Shown: positions 8,935 to 18,160 of the stretch, piece by piece | How positions within the stretch are numbered: the stretch's first letter is position 1 | Layout: every line of letters begins with the position of its first letter | Origin: Pedobacter zeaxanthinifaciens | Lineage (GTDB): Bacteria > Bacteroidota > Bacteroidia > Sphingobacteriales > Sphingobacteriaceae | NCBI RefSeq assembly: GCF_003313335.1 | Contig: NZ_QMHP01000006.1 | Span: 62,001-126,000 of the forward strand | Direction: 5' to 3' | Length of the DNA stretch: 64,000 bases | Position numbers and translations under genes: made by a program | Notes under the pieces: generated by a model | Database searches by the model: none | What the model was told of the DNA's origin: nothing | Seen by the model: only the letters and a program-made list of their open reading frames with translations

Positions 8935-8942
8935 TAGATTTG
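8935..8942 (+). promoter_or_regulatory. -7 box placed for a leaderless transcript
   Basis: TAGATTTG matches TAnnTTTG exactly and ends 5 bases before the ATG at 8948, so transcription would start at or next to the start codon. Confidence 0.4.
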
Positions 8943-8947
8943 TAGAT

Positions 8948-9634
8948 ATGAAGTTCGCTTACTCGCTCAAGCAAAAAACTAAAATTGCTGTCCTTTTATT
9001 TTTAATTATGGTTTGTATCATCCTCATTAGGCTGCTGGAAGATAGAAGCATAAAAAACATGGAAAAAGCCTTCACTTCTTTATACAACGATAGGTTGGTG
9101 CCAGCTACAGACCTTTTCTATATTGCTGAGAAATTTTATGCAAAAAGATACCTGCTAGAAGCTTACGTATATAACGATCAAAATCATTTAAACGCAGCCC
9201 AACTTCAGCTTAAATTAAATAATTATAATAATGATATCGACACCTTATTGTTTAAGTATGAAAAAACTTTTTTAGTAACTAACGAACGCAATTACTTAAA
9301 TGAATTAAAATATAAGATAAGGATAAACAAAGCATTAGAAAAAAGTATCTTATCAAATCCATCCCCAACGGATAAAACTGGAATAAAAATACTTTACAAC
9401 AGTGAAATGGAAGCTTCTTTTTTAGATATTTCAGATCGACTTTCGCAACTTACAAAAGTGCAAACAACCGTAGGTAGCCAGTTAAGAGAAGAATCACAGA
9501 AAATAGTTAGGGGCACCAGCTTATACTCCACTTTACAACTATTAATTGCTATTGTAATTGGTGTTTTAATTGTCTCAATTTTGGCGGCTTCCAACGTAAT
9601 GAATATTCGAAACGATCATTACAATCTCAATTAA
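8948..9634 (+). CDS. Orphan membrane sensor with four-helix-bundle (4HB_MCP-like) domain
   Basis: A 228-residue protein with a transmembrane helix at about residues 13-28, a helical periplasmic region of about 165 residues and a second transmembrane helix at about 195-215, then only some 13 cytoplasmic residues. The arrangement and helical pattern resemble the 4HB_MCP ligand-binding domain of chemoreceptors and sensor kinases. There is no HAMP, kinase or methyl-accepting domain, and no frameshifted remainder is visible downstream, so it appears to be a stand-alone protein rather than a recent truncation. It may signal through a partner, but none is adjacent. Sure of the topology, less sure of the family. 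Confidence 0.7.
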   Translation: MKFAYSLKQKTKIAVLLFLIMVCIILIRLLEDRSIKNMEKAFTSLYNDRLVPATDLFYIAEKFYAKRYLLEAYVYNDQNHLNAAQLQLKLNNYNNDIDTLLFKYEKTFLVTNERNYLNELKYKIRINKALEKSILSNPSPTDKTGIKILYNSEMEASFLDISDRLSQLTKVQTTVGSQLREESQKIVRGTSLYSTLQLLIAIVIGVLIVSILAASNVMNIRNDHYNLN

Positions 9635-9757
9635 TGAACACTTATTTGCTTCATTAAATCACCTCCGCCCTATTGTGCTAAAAACATAGTTTGGTAATTA
9701 TTTATCAGGCTTAGTAATAATGTACGTCTATAAAACGCTTAAACAGCTAATAATCCG

Positions 9758-9765
9758 TACTTTTG
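9758..9765 (+). promoter_or_regulatory. -7 promoter box of the ABC-F gene
   Basis: TACTTTTG matches TAnnTTTG exactly; with the start codon at 9855 it predicts a leader of about 85 bases. The leader carries a small hairpin, CATCC at 9809-9813 with GGATG at 9820-9824, followed by GCTTTT. Confidence 0.45.
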
Positions 9766-9854
9766 CAACAATTTTCATAATAGTTGAATAAACCAATTAT
9801 TAATGATTCATCCTTTCGGGGATGGCTTTTACTTACATAATCGTATAACATAAC

Positions 9855-11723
9855 TTGAGTACATTAATTGCAGCAGAAGGGCTTGGCCACGCCTATCATG
9901 ACGAATGGCTATTTAAAAATTTAACATTAGGGATTAATGCCGGCCAGCGTGTAGCCTTAGTTGGCGTAAATGGAGCAGGAAAAAGCACCTTGATGAAACT
10001 ATTGGCTGAACGGTTTGCTCCGTTAGAGGGTAAGATCGTGAAGAACAAGTCTGTTAAAATTGGATTTTTAGATCAAGAACCAAGTTTCCCCGATAATTCT
10101 ACCATTAGCGACTTCATATTTTCTTCTGAAAACAAACAACAACAGCTGATAAAAGAATATGAAGAATTAATTGAACAAGAACACCCTGATGAAAAGAAGC
10201 TCAATAGCTTATATGAAGAATTGAGTGAGCATAATGCTTGGGAATATGAGCATCAGATTAAAACTATTTTAAGCAGAATGGGCATTAACCAACTGCAGCA
10301 AAAAATAGATACTTTATCAGGTGGTCAGCGAAAACGACTGGCATTAGCTAAATTATTAATTGAAGATCCGGCAATATACGTTTTAGATGAGCCTACTAAC
10401 CACTTGGATATTGATACCATTGAGTGGCTGGAAAAATTGCTAACTACAGGCGCTAAAACTTTATTATTAGTAACCCATGATAGGTACTTTTTAGATAATG
10501 TTTGCAATACGATTGTTGAATTAGATAGAGGAAAAACTTTTACTTACAACGGAAACTATGCCTATTTTTTAGAAAAGAAAGCTGAACGCGAAGCACAAGA
10601 TGACGCAACGTTTCAAAAAAACAAGAATTTATTAAAAAAAGAGTTGGAGTGGATGCGTAGAATGCCACAAGCAAGAACTACAAAGTCACAGGCGAGAATA
10701 GATGCATTTTACGATTTGGATGAAAAAACAAAGCAAAGATCCGAACATCAAAAAGTAACATTAAATGTAAAGATGTCTAGACAAGGAAATAAAATCCTTG
10801 AACTAGATCATATCCATCAGCAATTTCAAGAGCAACTTATTATTGATGACTTTAGTTATGTGTTTAAAAAAGGTGACAGAATTGGTTTAGCTGGAAAAAA
10901 TGGAACTGGAAAATCAACACTTTTAAATATCATTACTGGAAACTTATCTCCATTAAAAGGTAAAGTTGATTTAGGTGAGACAACGAAATTCGGCTATTAC
11001 AAACAAGGAGGTCTTGCTTTTAATGAAAAAGAGAGAGTAATTGATATTGTTAAGGCCGATGCTGAATATATTAAAATGGCCGATGGTCAAACAATTTCTG
11101 CTTCTGCCCTACTGACTTTATTTTTATTTCCTCCGAAAAAACAGCATGGCTTAGTTGAAAAATTGAGTGGTGGAGAAAAGAAACGTTTGCATTTAATGAA
11201 GGTATTAATGCAAAATCCGAATTTTTTAATATTGGATGAGCCCACTAATGATTTGGATATTGATACTTTAAATGTGTTAGAAGAATTTTTAGAAAACTTT
11301 CCTGGCATATTAATGCTTGTTTCACATGATAGATATTTGTTGGACAAAATGAGTGATCAATTATTTATTATGGAAGGAAATGGAAACGTTAAGATCTTTA
11401 ACGGAAACTATTCTGAACACAGAAATAGCTTAGAATTGGAAAAAGAAAACGCCGCTAAAAAACAAAAACAAGACGCAAGCACTAATACTTCGAATAACAA
11501 AAGTACAGCTAGCAAATTAAGTTTTAAAGAACAACAAGAGTTTAAAAATCTTGAAGAATCATTAGCGGAAAGCGAAGAAAAGCTTAAGGTTTTAACATTA
11601 GAGTTAAATAACATTGACCCATCAGATTACGTTAAAATACAACAACTATCTGATGAAATTGAGAATTTAAATAAATCCATCGAATCTAAAATGGAAAGAT
11701 GGATGGAACTTTCAGAAAAATAA
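9855..11723 (+). CDS. ABC-F family ATPase (Uup-like)
   Basis: A 622-residue duplicated ATP-binding cassette protein without membrane segments. Domain 1 has Walker A GVNGAGKST (37-45), signature LSGGQ and DEPTNHLD; domain 2 has GKNGTGKST, LSGGE and DEPTNDLD. Between them lies the ABC-F linker (LEWMRRMPQARTTKSQARID). After a charged, low-complexity stretch the C-terminus (about 555-620) is a coiled-coil pair as in Uup. ABC-F proteins bind the ribosomal E site and act on translation; Uup also affects DNA repair and transposon excision. The start is a TTG, since no ATG precedes Walker A at a sensible distance. Two parS sites follow immediately downstream. Confidence 0.9.
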   Translation: MSTLIAAEGLGHAYHDEWLFKNLTLGINAGQRVALVGVNGAGKSTLMKLLAERFAPLEGKIVKNKSVKIGFLDQEPSFPDNSTISDFIFSSENKQQQLIKEYEELIEQEHPDEKKLNSLYEELSEHNAWEYEHQIKTILSRMGINQLQQKIDTLSGGQRKRLALAKLLIEDPAIYVLDEPTNHLDIDTIEWLEKLLTTGAKTLLLVTHDRYFLDNVCNTIVELDRGKTFTYNGNYAYFLEKKAEREAQDDATFQKNKNLLKKELEWMRRMPQARTTKSQARIDAFYDLDEKTKQRSEHQKVTLNVKMSRQGNKILELDHIHQQFQEQLIIDDFSYVFKKGDRIGLAGKNGTGKSTLLNIITGNLSPLKGKVDLGETTKFGYYKQGGLAFNEKERVIDIVKADAEYIKMADGQTISASALLTLFLFPPKKQHGLVEKLSGGEKKRLHLMKVLMQNPNFLILDEPTNDLDIDTLNVLEEFLENFPGILMLVSHDRYLLDKMSDQLFIMEGNGNVKIFNGNYSEHRNSLELEKENAAKKQKQDASTNTSNNKSTASKLSFKEQQEFKNLEESLAESEEKLKVLTLELNNIDPSDYVKIQQLSDEIENLNKSIESKMERWMELSEK

Positions 11724-11727
11724 CAAT

Positions 11728-11743
11728 TGTTTCACGTGAAACA
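11728..11743. other. parS chromosome-partition site 1
   Basis: TGTTTCACGTGAAACA is an exact match to the conserved bacterial parS palindrome bound by ParB. It starts five bases after the ABC-F stop codon and is symmetric for 20 bases (11726-11745). Confidence 0.92.
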
Positions 11744-11771
11744 ATATAAAAAGAATAATAAAAACATCTCT

Positions 11772-11787
11772 TGTTTCACGTGAAACA
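11772..11787. other. parS chromosome-partition site 2
   Basis: A second exact TGTTTCACGTGAAACA, with symmetry extending over 28 bases (11766-11793). It is centred 44 bases from site 1 and ends 20 bases before mnmG. ParB-parS complexes organise and segregate the origin region. Confidence 0.92.
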
Positions 11788-11807
11788 AGAGATAAATAAT
11801 AGTAAAT

Positions 11808-13670
11808 ATGTTTAAAGAGTACGACGTTATTGTTGTAGGCGCTGGTCATGCTGGTTGCGAAGCCGCTGCCGCTGCAGCCAACCTTGGTTCTTCAGTATTA
11901 CTGATTACCATGAATATGGAAACAATTGCGCAAATGAGTTGTAACCCTGCAATGGGTGGTGTAGCAAAAGGCCAAATTGTAAGAGAAATTGACGCCATGG
12001 GAGGATATTCCGGTATTATTGCTGATAAAACTACCATTCAATTCCGCATGCTAAATAAATCTAAAGGGCCAGCCATGTGGAGTCCTAGAACGCAAAACGA
12101 TAGAAAAAGGTTTGCGGAAGAATGGAGGCTTGCTTTAGAAAGAACGCCGAATATAGACTTTTGGCAGGAGATGGTAAGTTCGCTTATCGTGAAAAATAAT
12201 ACTGTCGTTGGTGTGAAAACTAACTTAGGTGTCGAGATAAAAGCAAAATCTGTGGTTTTAACCAACGGTACTTTTCTTAATGGTGTAATCCATATTGGCG
12301 AGAAAAAAATGGGAGGCGGACGCACCGGTGAAAAATCGGCTACTGGACTAACGGAACAACTGACTGAACTAGGTTTTGAAGCTGGAAGAATGAAAACTGG
12401 AACACCACCAAGGATTGATGGCCGATCATTAACTTACAGCCTAATGGAAGAGCAGTGGGGGGATGAAGAAAGAGGCAGATTTTCCTATACGAATGTTGAA
12501 CTACCAACTGATCAGCGGTGCTGCTGGATTACTTATACCAATGAAAAAGTTCATGAAACATTGAAAGAGGGTTTTGAAAAATCTCCAATGTTTACTGGAA
12601 GAATCAAAGGTTTAGGTCCACGTTACTGCCCATCAATAGAAGATAAAATTAATAGGTTTGCAGAACGTGAACGTCATCAAATTTTCGTTGAACCAGAAGG
12701 TTGGAATACTTGTGAAATTTATGTTAATGGTTTTTCAACTTCATTGCCTGAAGACGTTCAATATAAAGCGTTAACTCAAATTCCGGGATTTGAAAATGCG
12801 AAGATGTTTAGGCCAGGATATGCCATCGAATATGATTACTTCCCTCCTACCCAGCTCTCATTAACCTTGGAAACCAAATTGATTAGTAATTTGTTCTTCG
12901 CCGGCCAAATTAACGGCACCACAGGCTATGAAGAAGCTGCTAGTCAGGGTTTTATAGCCGGAATTAATGCGCATCAAAAAATCAATGACCAGCATGAGCT
13001 GATCATGAAGCGCTCTGAGTCATATATAGGCGTATTAATTGATGATTTAGTTACTAAAGGAACTGAAGAACCTTACCGCATGTTTACTTCAAGAGCTGAG
13101 CATAGGTTATTACTGAGACAGGATAATGCTGATATTCGATTGACTCCAATTGCTCATGACCTAGGCTTAGTGAGCGATGAGCGCCTAGCTATAGTGAATG
13201 AAAAAATTAGAAATTCAGATGAGATTGTGGCGTTCACCAAAAAGCAAGGTATTGATATGACAGATGCCAATCCTTTGATGGAAGAACTAGGTACCTCTCC
13301 CCTAACGCAAAATGTTAAACTATTTAATGTATTAAGTAGGCCGCAGGTTAACACTTCTGATTTAAGAAAAGTTAGTGAACCATTAAATAGTCTGTTAAAT
13401 ACTTTCAACCAAGAGACAGTTGAGCAAGCTGAGATAAAAATTAAGTACGAAAGCTATTTTGAAAAAGAACAAGAGATTGTGGCTAAAATGCAGAAGATGG
13501 AAGACAAAGCAATTAATCCGGATTTCGATTACAATACTTTAGTATCTTTATCAAAAGAAGCGAGAGAAAAATTATTAAAGATTAAGCCACGTACTTTGGG
13601 GCAAGCATCAAGAATTTCTGGTGTATCACCATCAGATATTTCAGTTTTAATGATTCATATCGCTAAATAA
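11808..13670 (+). CDS. mnmG: tRNA uridine-5-carboxymethylaminomethyl modification enzyme MnmG
   Basis: A 620-residue MnmG (GidA) protein, normal in length. With MnmE it uses FAD, NADH and a methylene-tetrahydrofolate carbon to build the cmnm5 group on wobble uridine 34 of certain tRNAs. The FAD dinucleotide motif [10 protein letters not shown] is at residues 11-20, the family block [12 protein letters not shown] near 46-57 and [10 protein letters not shown] near 197-206. The helical C-terminal MnmE/tRNA-binding domain ends with [17 protein letters not shown]. It starts 20 bases after parS site 2. mnmG is often close to the replication origin, which agrees with the parS sites. mnmE is not in this window. 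Confidence 0.97.
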   Translation: MFKEYDVIVVGAGHAGCEAAAAAANLGSSVLLITMNMETIAQMSCNPAMGGVAKGQIVREIDAMGGYSGIIADKTTIQFRMLNKSKGPAMWSPRTQNDRKRFAEEWRLALERTPNIDFWQEMVSSLIVKNNTVVGVKTNLGVEIKAKSVVLTNGTFLNGVIHIGEKKMGGGRTGEKSATGLTEQLTELGFEAGRMKTGTPPRIDGRSLTYSLMEEQWGDEERGRFSYTNVELPTDQRCCWITYTNEKVHETLKEGFEKSPMFTGRIKGLGPRYCPSIEDKINRFAERERHQIFVEPEGWNTCEIYVNGFSTSLPEDVQYKALTQIPGFENAKMFRPGYAIEYDYFPPTQLSLTLETKLISNLFFAGQINGTTGYEEAASQGFIAGINAHQKINDQHELIMKRSESYIGVLIDDLVTKGTEEPYRMFTSRAEHRLLLRQDNADIRLTPIAHDLGLVSDERLAIVNEKIRNSDEIVAFTKKQGIDMTDANPLMEELGTSPLTQNVKLFNVLSRPQVNTSDLRKVSEPLNSLLNTFNQETVEQAEIKIKYESYFEKEQEIVAKMQKMEDKAINPDFDYNTLVSLSKEAREKLLKIKPRTLGQASRISGVSPSDISVLMIHIAK

Positions 13671-13791
13671 TTAAAAATCAATAACTTATAAAATAAAAAT
13701 AACGACTTAAAATAAAGCGATATAAAGCAATAACTCAAAATTTTAATGTTGTTAATCCAAAAAAAGTAAAAATTGATTAAATCGCTTATAA

Positions 13792-15522
13792 ATGATTAAA
13801 AAAAGCAAATTCAATTTTATCGCTATTATTTACGCGGTTTTAGTGGGAGTTTTAGTATTATACGGCTGTGCTGCTATGAAAACTCCAGAGGGAGGTCCAC
13901 GAGACACCACTCCTCCTAAAGTTTTAAAAATGGTACCCGAAAATTTAAGTACTAATTTTAAAGCTAAAAAAATAGTAATTGAATTTGACGAGTATATCAA
14001 ACTCAACAATGAGTACAAAGAATTTTCAATTTCTCCAGAATTGGAAAAAGCTCCTGAGTTAAAAGCAAAACTTAAAAGATTGGAAATTACCCTTCCAGAT
14101 TCTTTGGAAAAAAATACTACATACACTTTAAATTTTGGAAAGTCAATTGTAGATCTAAATGAAAATAACGAATTGAAAAATTTCAGCTACGTATTTTCTA
14201 CCGGACCAACCTTAGATTCGTTAAGTATTAGTGGCAACGTAACAAATGCACTTACCGGAGAAGCGGAAATTGAAAGTACTGTTTTCATCATTCCTTTATC
14301 TAGAGACAGTCTATTTGGAAAAAAACGTCCAGCAATTTTTACATTAACTGATAGCAGCGGGAACTTCAAATTAAATAATCTCCGCAAAGACACCTATAAA
14401 ATTTATGCATTAAAAGAACAAAAAGGTGGTGGAGATAAAATTTACCAACAAGCCACAGACGAAATTGCCTTTCTTAAAAATCCTTTAGTGATAGATAAAA
14501 ACATAGATAGCATCCATCTATCAGTTTTTAAAGAAAATGCGCCAATTTTCAGAACGTTAGACAAAAGGCTTAACCCGGATGGTAGCATATTTATGAGCTT
14601 TAACCAACCCTTAAAAACTGGAGATTTAAGTGTGATCTTCCCTCCTAACGTTGACCAAGGAAAACAATTTCAATTTTCGAAACATAAAGACAGTGTAACG
14701 CTTTGGCTTAATGATTTAAGTTTTGATTCTGTAAAAGTTGCGGTTAAAAATAGTGGAAAAGCACTTGATACAGTCAAATTTAGTAGATCAAAAAGAGAAA
14801 CTTACAACAGAGCGGTGACTTTTACAGATAATTTAGAAGGCGGAACCCTAAATCCCTACAAGGATTTGAGTTTAACCTTCAACTTTCCGATAAAAAATAT
14901 AGATGAAAGTAAAATTATCCTGCTAGAAGATAGCATTCCAAGAAAATTTAGCTTAGTAAAAGATAGCACAGACATCACCAAATACTACATTAAATACAAA
15001 TGGAGAGCAAAAGAAGAATATATTTTATTGCTTAGAGAGGGTGCTATAACTGCTATTTTTGATGCAAAAAACAAAGAACTGAAACGCAACTTTACCTTAG
15101 CTGATGCAAATGAATTTGGATCACTTACCTTAGCTGTTGAACCATCAGACAGTACAAAATCATATATTTTAGAGATAGTAGACAAAAATAAAAATGCCTT
15201 GATTTCGTTCCCAATTTCGCAAAAAACTAAGGTGAAATTAGCAAACTATAAACAAGGTATTTACTATGGTAGACTTGTTTATGACGAAAATAAAAATGGT
15301 ATTTGGGACACCGGTAATGTTAAGCAAGGCACACAACCAGAAGCTATTTGGTACTATCCAAAAGAGCTTTCAATTAGAGCCAACTGGGATAGAAATGAAA
15401 TAGTTCAAATTCCTGCAAATGCACCTTTACCAAGTCCAAAACCAAAGGAAAAAGTAGAAGTTAGAAAAGCAGCTACACCAAATACTAGACCTACCGGTGG
15501 CTTAGGAATGGGTAGAAATTAG
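13792..15522 (+). CDS. Lipoprotein with N-terminal Ig-like (Big_5) domain
   Basis: A 576-residue predicted lipoprotein: hydrophobic segment about residues 9-24 ending in LYGC, followed by AAMKTPEGGPRDTTPPKV. The PEGGPRDTTPP motif and the adjacent domain (MVPENLSTNFKAKKIVIEFDEYIKL) are characteristic of a conserved Bacteroidetes Ig-like family. Beta-rich domains follow, one (about 145-210) resembling a carboxypeptidase-regulatory fold and the last ending in a YDENKNGIWDTG element like those in EF-hand-like or SdrD-type repeats. The C-terminus is Pro/Lys-rich. Function is unknown, probably envelope structure. It ends three bases from the convergent carbonic anhydrase gene, so no separate terminator fits between them. 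The 121 bases before it are extremely AT-rich and carry no recognisable element. Confidence 0.78.
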   Translation: MIKKSKFNFIAIIYAVLVGVLVLYGCAAMKTPEGGPRDTTPPKVLKMVPENLSTNFKAKKIVIEFDEYIKLNNEYKEFSISPELEKAPELKAKLKRLEITLPDSLEKNTTYTLNFGKSIVDLNENNELKNFSYVFSTGPTLDSLSISGNVTNALTGEAEIESTVFIIPLSRDSLFGKKRPAIFTLTDSSGNFKLNNLRKDTYKIYALKEQKGGGDKIYQQATDEIAFLKNPLVIDKNIDSIHLSVFKENAPIFRTLDKRLNPDGSIFMSFNQPLKTGDLSVIFPPNVDQGKQFQFSKHKDSVTLWLNDLSFDSVKVAVKNSGKALDTVKFSRSKRETYNRAVTFTDNLEGGTLNPYKDLSLTFNFPIKNIDESKIILLEDSIPRKFSLVKDSTDITKYYIKYKWRAKEEYILLLREGAITAIFDAKNKELKRNFTLADANEFGSLTLAVEPSDSTKSYILEIVDKNKNALISFPISQKTKVKLANYKQGIYYGRLVYDENKNGIWDTGNVKQGTQPEAIWYYPKELSIRANWDRNEIVQIPANAPLPSPKPKEKVEVRKAATPNTRPTGGLGMGRN

Positions 15523-15525
15523 AGT

Positions 15526-16035
15526 CTACTTAAACCAATCCGAATACATGATATAATTATCCGGTAACTTATTCAATAAAGCCCTTTGCTCTTCAGTAAT
15601 GGGCTTTATTTTTTTTGCCGGAGTGCCAGCGTAAATATATCCGCTTTCGCAAATGGTATTTTCTAGCACCACTGATCCAGCTGCTATAATGCAAAATTCA
15701 TTTACTACAGCATGATCCATTACAATAGCGCCCATTCCAATAAGTACATTATCTTTCACAATACAGCCGTGTACAATGGCATTATGCCCTATGTTAACCC
15801 TATTTCCGATTACCGTAGCCGCCTTTAAATAAGTAGCATGAATTACTGCACCATCCTGTATGTTACTCTCATCGCCTACTGTAATGCTATTTACATCTCC
15901 CCTAACTACAGCGTTAAACCATACCGAACATTTATTTCCCATTTTAACATCACCAACTATAGTCGCGTTTGGTGCTATAAAACAATCGTTTCCAAATTCG
16001 GGATTAATCCCTTTTACCGGTAATATAATAGACAT
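15526..16035 (-). CDS. Gamma-class carbonic anhydrase-like hexapeptide protein
   Basis: A 169-residue left-handed beta-helix protein of the YrdA/PaaY gamma-carbonic-anhydrase-like group. Hexapeptide repeats run from about residue 12 to 140. The three zinc histidines of the family are present at H66 (AVIHAT), H84 (IGHNA) and H89 (VHGC), and VRGDVNSITVGDESNIQDG is the conserved entry loop. It probably forms a trimer with metal between subunits; whether it hydrates CO2 or has another role is not shown by the sequence. It lies 39 bases after nadB on the same strand and is probably co-transcribed with it. Confidence 0.88.
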   Translation of the reverse strand: MSIILPVKGINPEFGNDCFIAPNATIVGDVKMGNKCSVWFNAVVRGDVNSITVGDESNIQDGAVIHATYLKAATVIGNRVNIGHNAIVHGCIVKDNVLIGMGAIVMDHAVVNEFCIIAAGSVVLENTICESGYIYAGTPAKKIKPITEEQRALLNKLPDNYIMYSDWFK

Positions 16036-16074
16036 GAGATATGAGTATTGAAGTGTAAAACTTATGATTTAGAA

Positions 16075-17661
16075 TTAAATTATAGTGTCAACTAATTCAT
16101 TTGCGTGTTGCGGATAATCCGTAGTATAATGCAATCCCCTACTTTCTTTACGCTGCACCGCAGATTTTATCACTAAGTAAGCCACCTGAATTACATTTCT
16201 TAATTCACAAAGTTTCACTGAAACCTTATTTTTCTTGTAAAACTCCTCAGTTTCTTCATACAATAAATAAAGCCTGCGCATTGCCCTATCTAACCTAAAA
16301 TCAGATCTAACAATACCCACGTAGTCGCTCATTATTTTCTGGGTTTCCCTTAAATTGTGCGTAACCAAAATATCTTCATTAGATTGAATTACGCCTTGAT
16401 CGTCCCACTCCGGGATATCATCTGGGATAACATTATGTTGATAACTCTCAATCGCTGATAAAAATATACGATGTGCAAAAACAGTAGCCTCAAGTAACGA
16501 GTTAGAAGCCAATCGGTTAGCACCATGTAAACCTGTTGATGAAACTTCGCCACAGGCATACAAATTGTTGATAGACGACTTTCCATACTCATCAACCAAT
16601 ATGCCACCACACATATAATGACATGCTGGGGTAACTGGAATATAATCTTTGGTCATATCAATACCTATGGAAAGGCATTTGGCATAAATGTTAGGAAAAT
16701 GCTTCAAAATATCAGCTTTCTTACGCATGGTGATATCCAAATACACAAAATCATCGCCCGATTTCTTCATTTCATTATCAATAGCACGGGCAACAATATC
16801 TCTCGGCGCTAAAGATCCACGTTCATCATATTCGTACATGAACTCCTCTCCCGTTCTCCGGCGTAACACACCACCGAAACCTCTCACTGCTTCAGATATT
16901 AAAAAAGATGGGTATTCGCCAGGGTTGTATAACGCTGTTGGATGAAACTGAATAAACTCCATATTTCTAATTTTTCCTTTAGCACGATATACCATTGCCA
17001 TTCCATCACCAGTGGCAATTACTGGATTGGTAGTATTGGCGTAAATGTGCCCAGCACCGCCGCTTGCCATCACGGTTACACTCGCTAATATCTTTTCCAC
17101 ATTGTTATCCTCTGTATTAAAGGCATATATACCGTAACAGTTGATATCTCTACTACTCTTATCCACATGTTTTCCCAAGTGATGCTGGGTGATTAGCTCC
17201 AAACAGAAGTAGTGTGTTAATATCTCGATGTTATCATTTTGATGAATTTGCTTCAATAGCACACTTTCTATTTCGTAGCCAGTAATGTCCTTATAATGTA
17301 GCACCCTATGCTCCGAATGGCCTCCCTCCTTTGCTAAATCAAACACTCCAGCTGGATTTTTATCGAAATTAATACCGTAATCAATAATCTCCTGGATGCG
17401 CTCCGGCCCTTCTTTCACAACGATTTCCACAATTTCCTCATCACATAAACCATCACCTGCAATTAATGTATCCTTGATGTGTTTTTCAAAGGAATCTTCT
17501 TTATCCACAACTACCGCTACACCTCCTTGTGCATACTTGGTATTGGATTCATCTTCGTTAGATTTAGTGACTATCAACACTTTACCATATTTGGCAGCCT
17601 TAAGTGCAAAACTAAGTCCAGCTATCCCAGATCCTATTACTAAAAAATCAACTTTCTTCAT
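16075..17661 (-). CDS. nadB: L-aspartate oxidase NadB
   Basis: A 528-residue FAD enzyme of the succinate dehydrogenase/fumarate reductase flavoprotein family. NadB oxidises L-aspartate to iminoaspartate, the first step of NAD synthesis from aspartate. The N-terminus has the FAD motif GSGIAGLSFA and TKSNEDESNTKYAQGGVA; HPTALYNPGEYPSFLISEAVRG is the family block around the active site, and CGGILVDEYG and GEVSSTGLHGANRLASNSLLE follow. The C-terminal helical domain is complete. It is divergent from nadA across about 500 bases, so the two quinolinate enzymes sit head to head. The gamma-carbonic anhydrase gene lies downstream in the same direction. Confidence 0.96.
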   Translation of the reverse strand: MKKVDFLVIGSGIAGLSFALKAAKYGKVLIVTKSNEDESNTKYAQGGVAVVVDKEDSFEKHIKDTLIAGDGLCDEEIVEIVVKEGPERIQEIIDYGINFDKNPAGVFDLAKEGGHSEHRVLHYKDITGYEIESVLLKQIHQNDNIEILTHYFCLELITQHHLGKHVDKSSRDINCYGIYAFNTEDNNVEKILASVTVMASGGAGHIYANTTNPVIATGDGMAMVYRAKGKIRNMEFIQFHPTALYNPGEYPSFLISEAVRGFGGVLRRRTGEEFMYEYDERGSLAPRDIVARAIDNEMKKSGDDFVYLDITMRKKADILKHFPNIYAKCLSIGIDMTKDYIPVTPACHYMCGGILVDEYGKSSINNLYACGEVSSTGLHGANRLASNSLLEATVFAHRIFLSAIESYQHNVIPDDIPEWDDQGVIQSNEDILVTHNLRETQKIMSDYVGIVRSDFRLDRAMRRLYLLYEETEEFYKKNKVSVKLCELRNVIQVAYLVIKSAVQRKESRGLHYTTDYPQHANELVDTII

Positions 17662-17735
17662 TAAATTAAGCTATATATAACAAGTATGTTGATAACCTTA
17701 ACAACCCTGTGAATTGAATGTACAAATTATCCTAA

Positions 17736-17743
17736 CAAATATA
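17736..17743 (-). promoter_or_regulatory. Possible -7 box of nadB
   Basis: Read on the minus strand this is TATATTTG, an exact TAnnTTTG. It is part of the palindrome CAAATATATTTG (17736-17747), so a plus-strand box also exists at 17740-17747. The nadB leader would be about 70 bases. Confidence 0.35.
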
Positions 17744-18065
17744 TTTGAATGTTTAAAGCTAAGCTAAAAAGGCAAATTCGTAACAATCTTTTACATAATT
17801 TTTAAGCACCTTTACCTAGGTTATCAACTTTTAACAACATAATTAACAATAAACATTTAGCTATTGATAATTTAATCGTCAAAAAAATATCTCATTGATT
17901 TTCAATGGAAGATTAAAATAAAAACACATCAAAAATGTTGGTAAGTAAAGGAAAACTCACTTCACAAAATTTTTAAGCAATACTTTTTTCACACTTTCAA
18001 CACACTAATAAAGAATAAGATTCTATTTAAATAATTAAATTATATTTTTTTGAGATGTTGATAGC

Positions 18066-18097
18066 GTTGTAGGAGCGTTTAAAGCTGTGTATCTTTA
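18066..18097 (+). promoter_or_regulatory. Candidate nadA promoter
   Basis: GTTG at 18066-18069 and TATCTTTA at 18090-18097 resemble the Bacteroidetes -33 (TTTG) and -7 (TAnnTTTG) boxes with a 20-base gap; each has one mismatch. Confidence 0.4.
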
Positions 18098-18160
18098 CAA
18101 AAAATTAAAGCCCATTTTAAAAACGCTTCAATGCCTTTCTAAAAGCATTTGTTGCTAAAA

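Larger units (their letters stand above)
17662..18160. other. AT-rich nadB-nadA intergenic region, candidate replication origin
   Basis: This stretch of about 500 bases has no gene. It contains DnaA-box-like 9-mers: TGTTGATAA at 17687-17695 (reverse complement TTATCAACA), TTATCAACT at 17821-17829, TATTGATAA at 17862-17870 and TGTTGATAG at 18056-18064. Each has a few differences from TTATNCACA. An almost pure A/T block at about 18019-18052 could act as an unwinding element. Divergent promoters for nadB and nadA must also lie here. The parS pair 6 kb away makes an origin-proximal location likely, but origin function is an inference. Confidence 0.3.
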
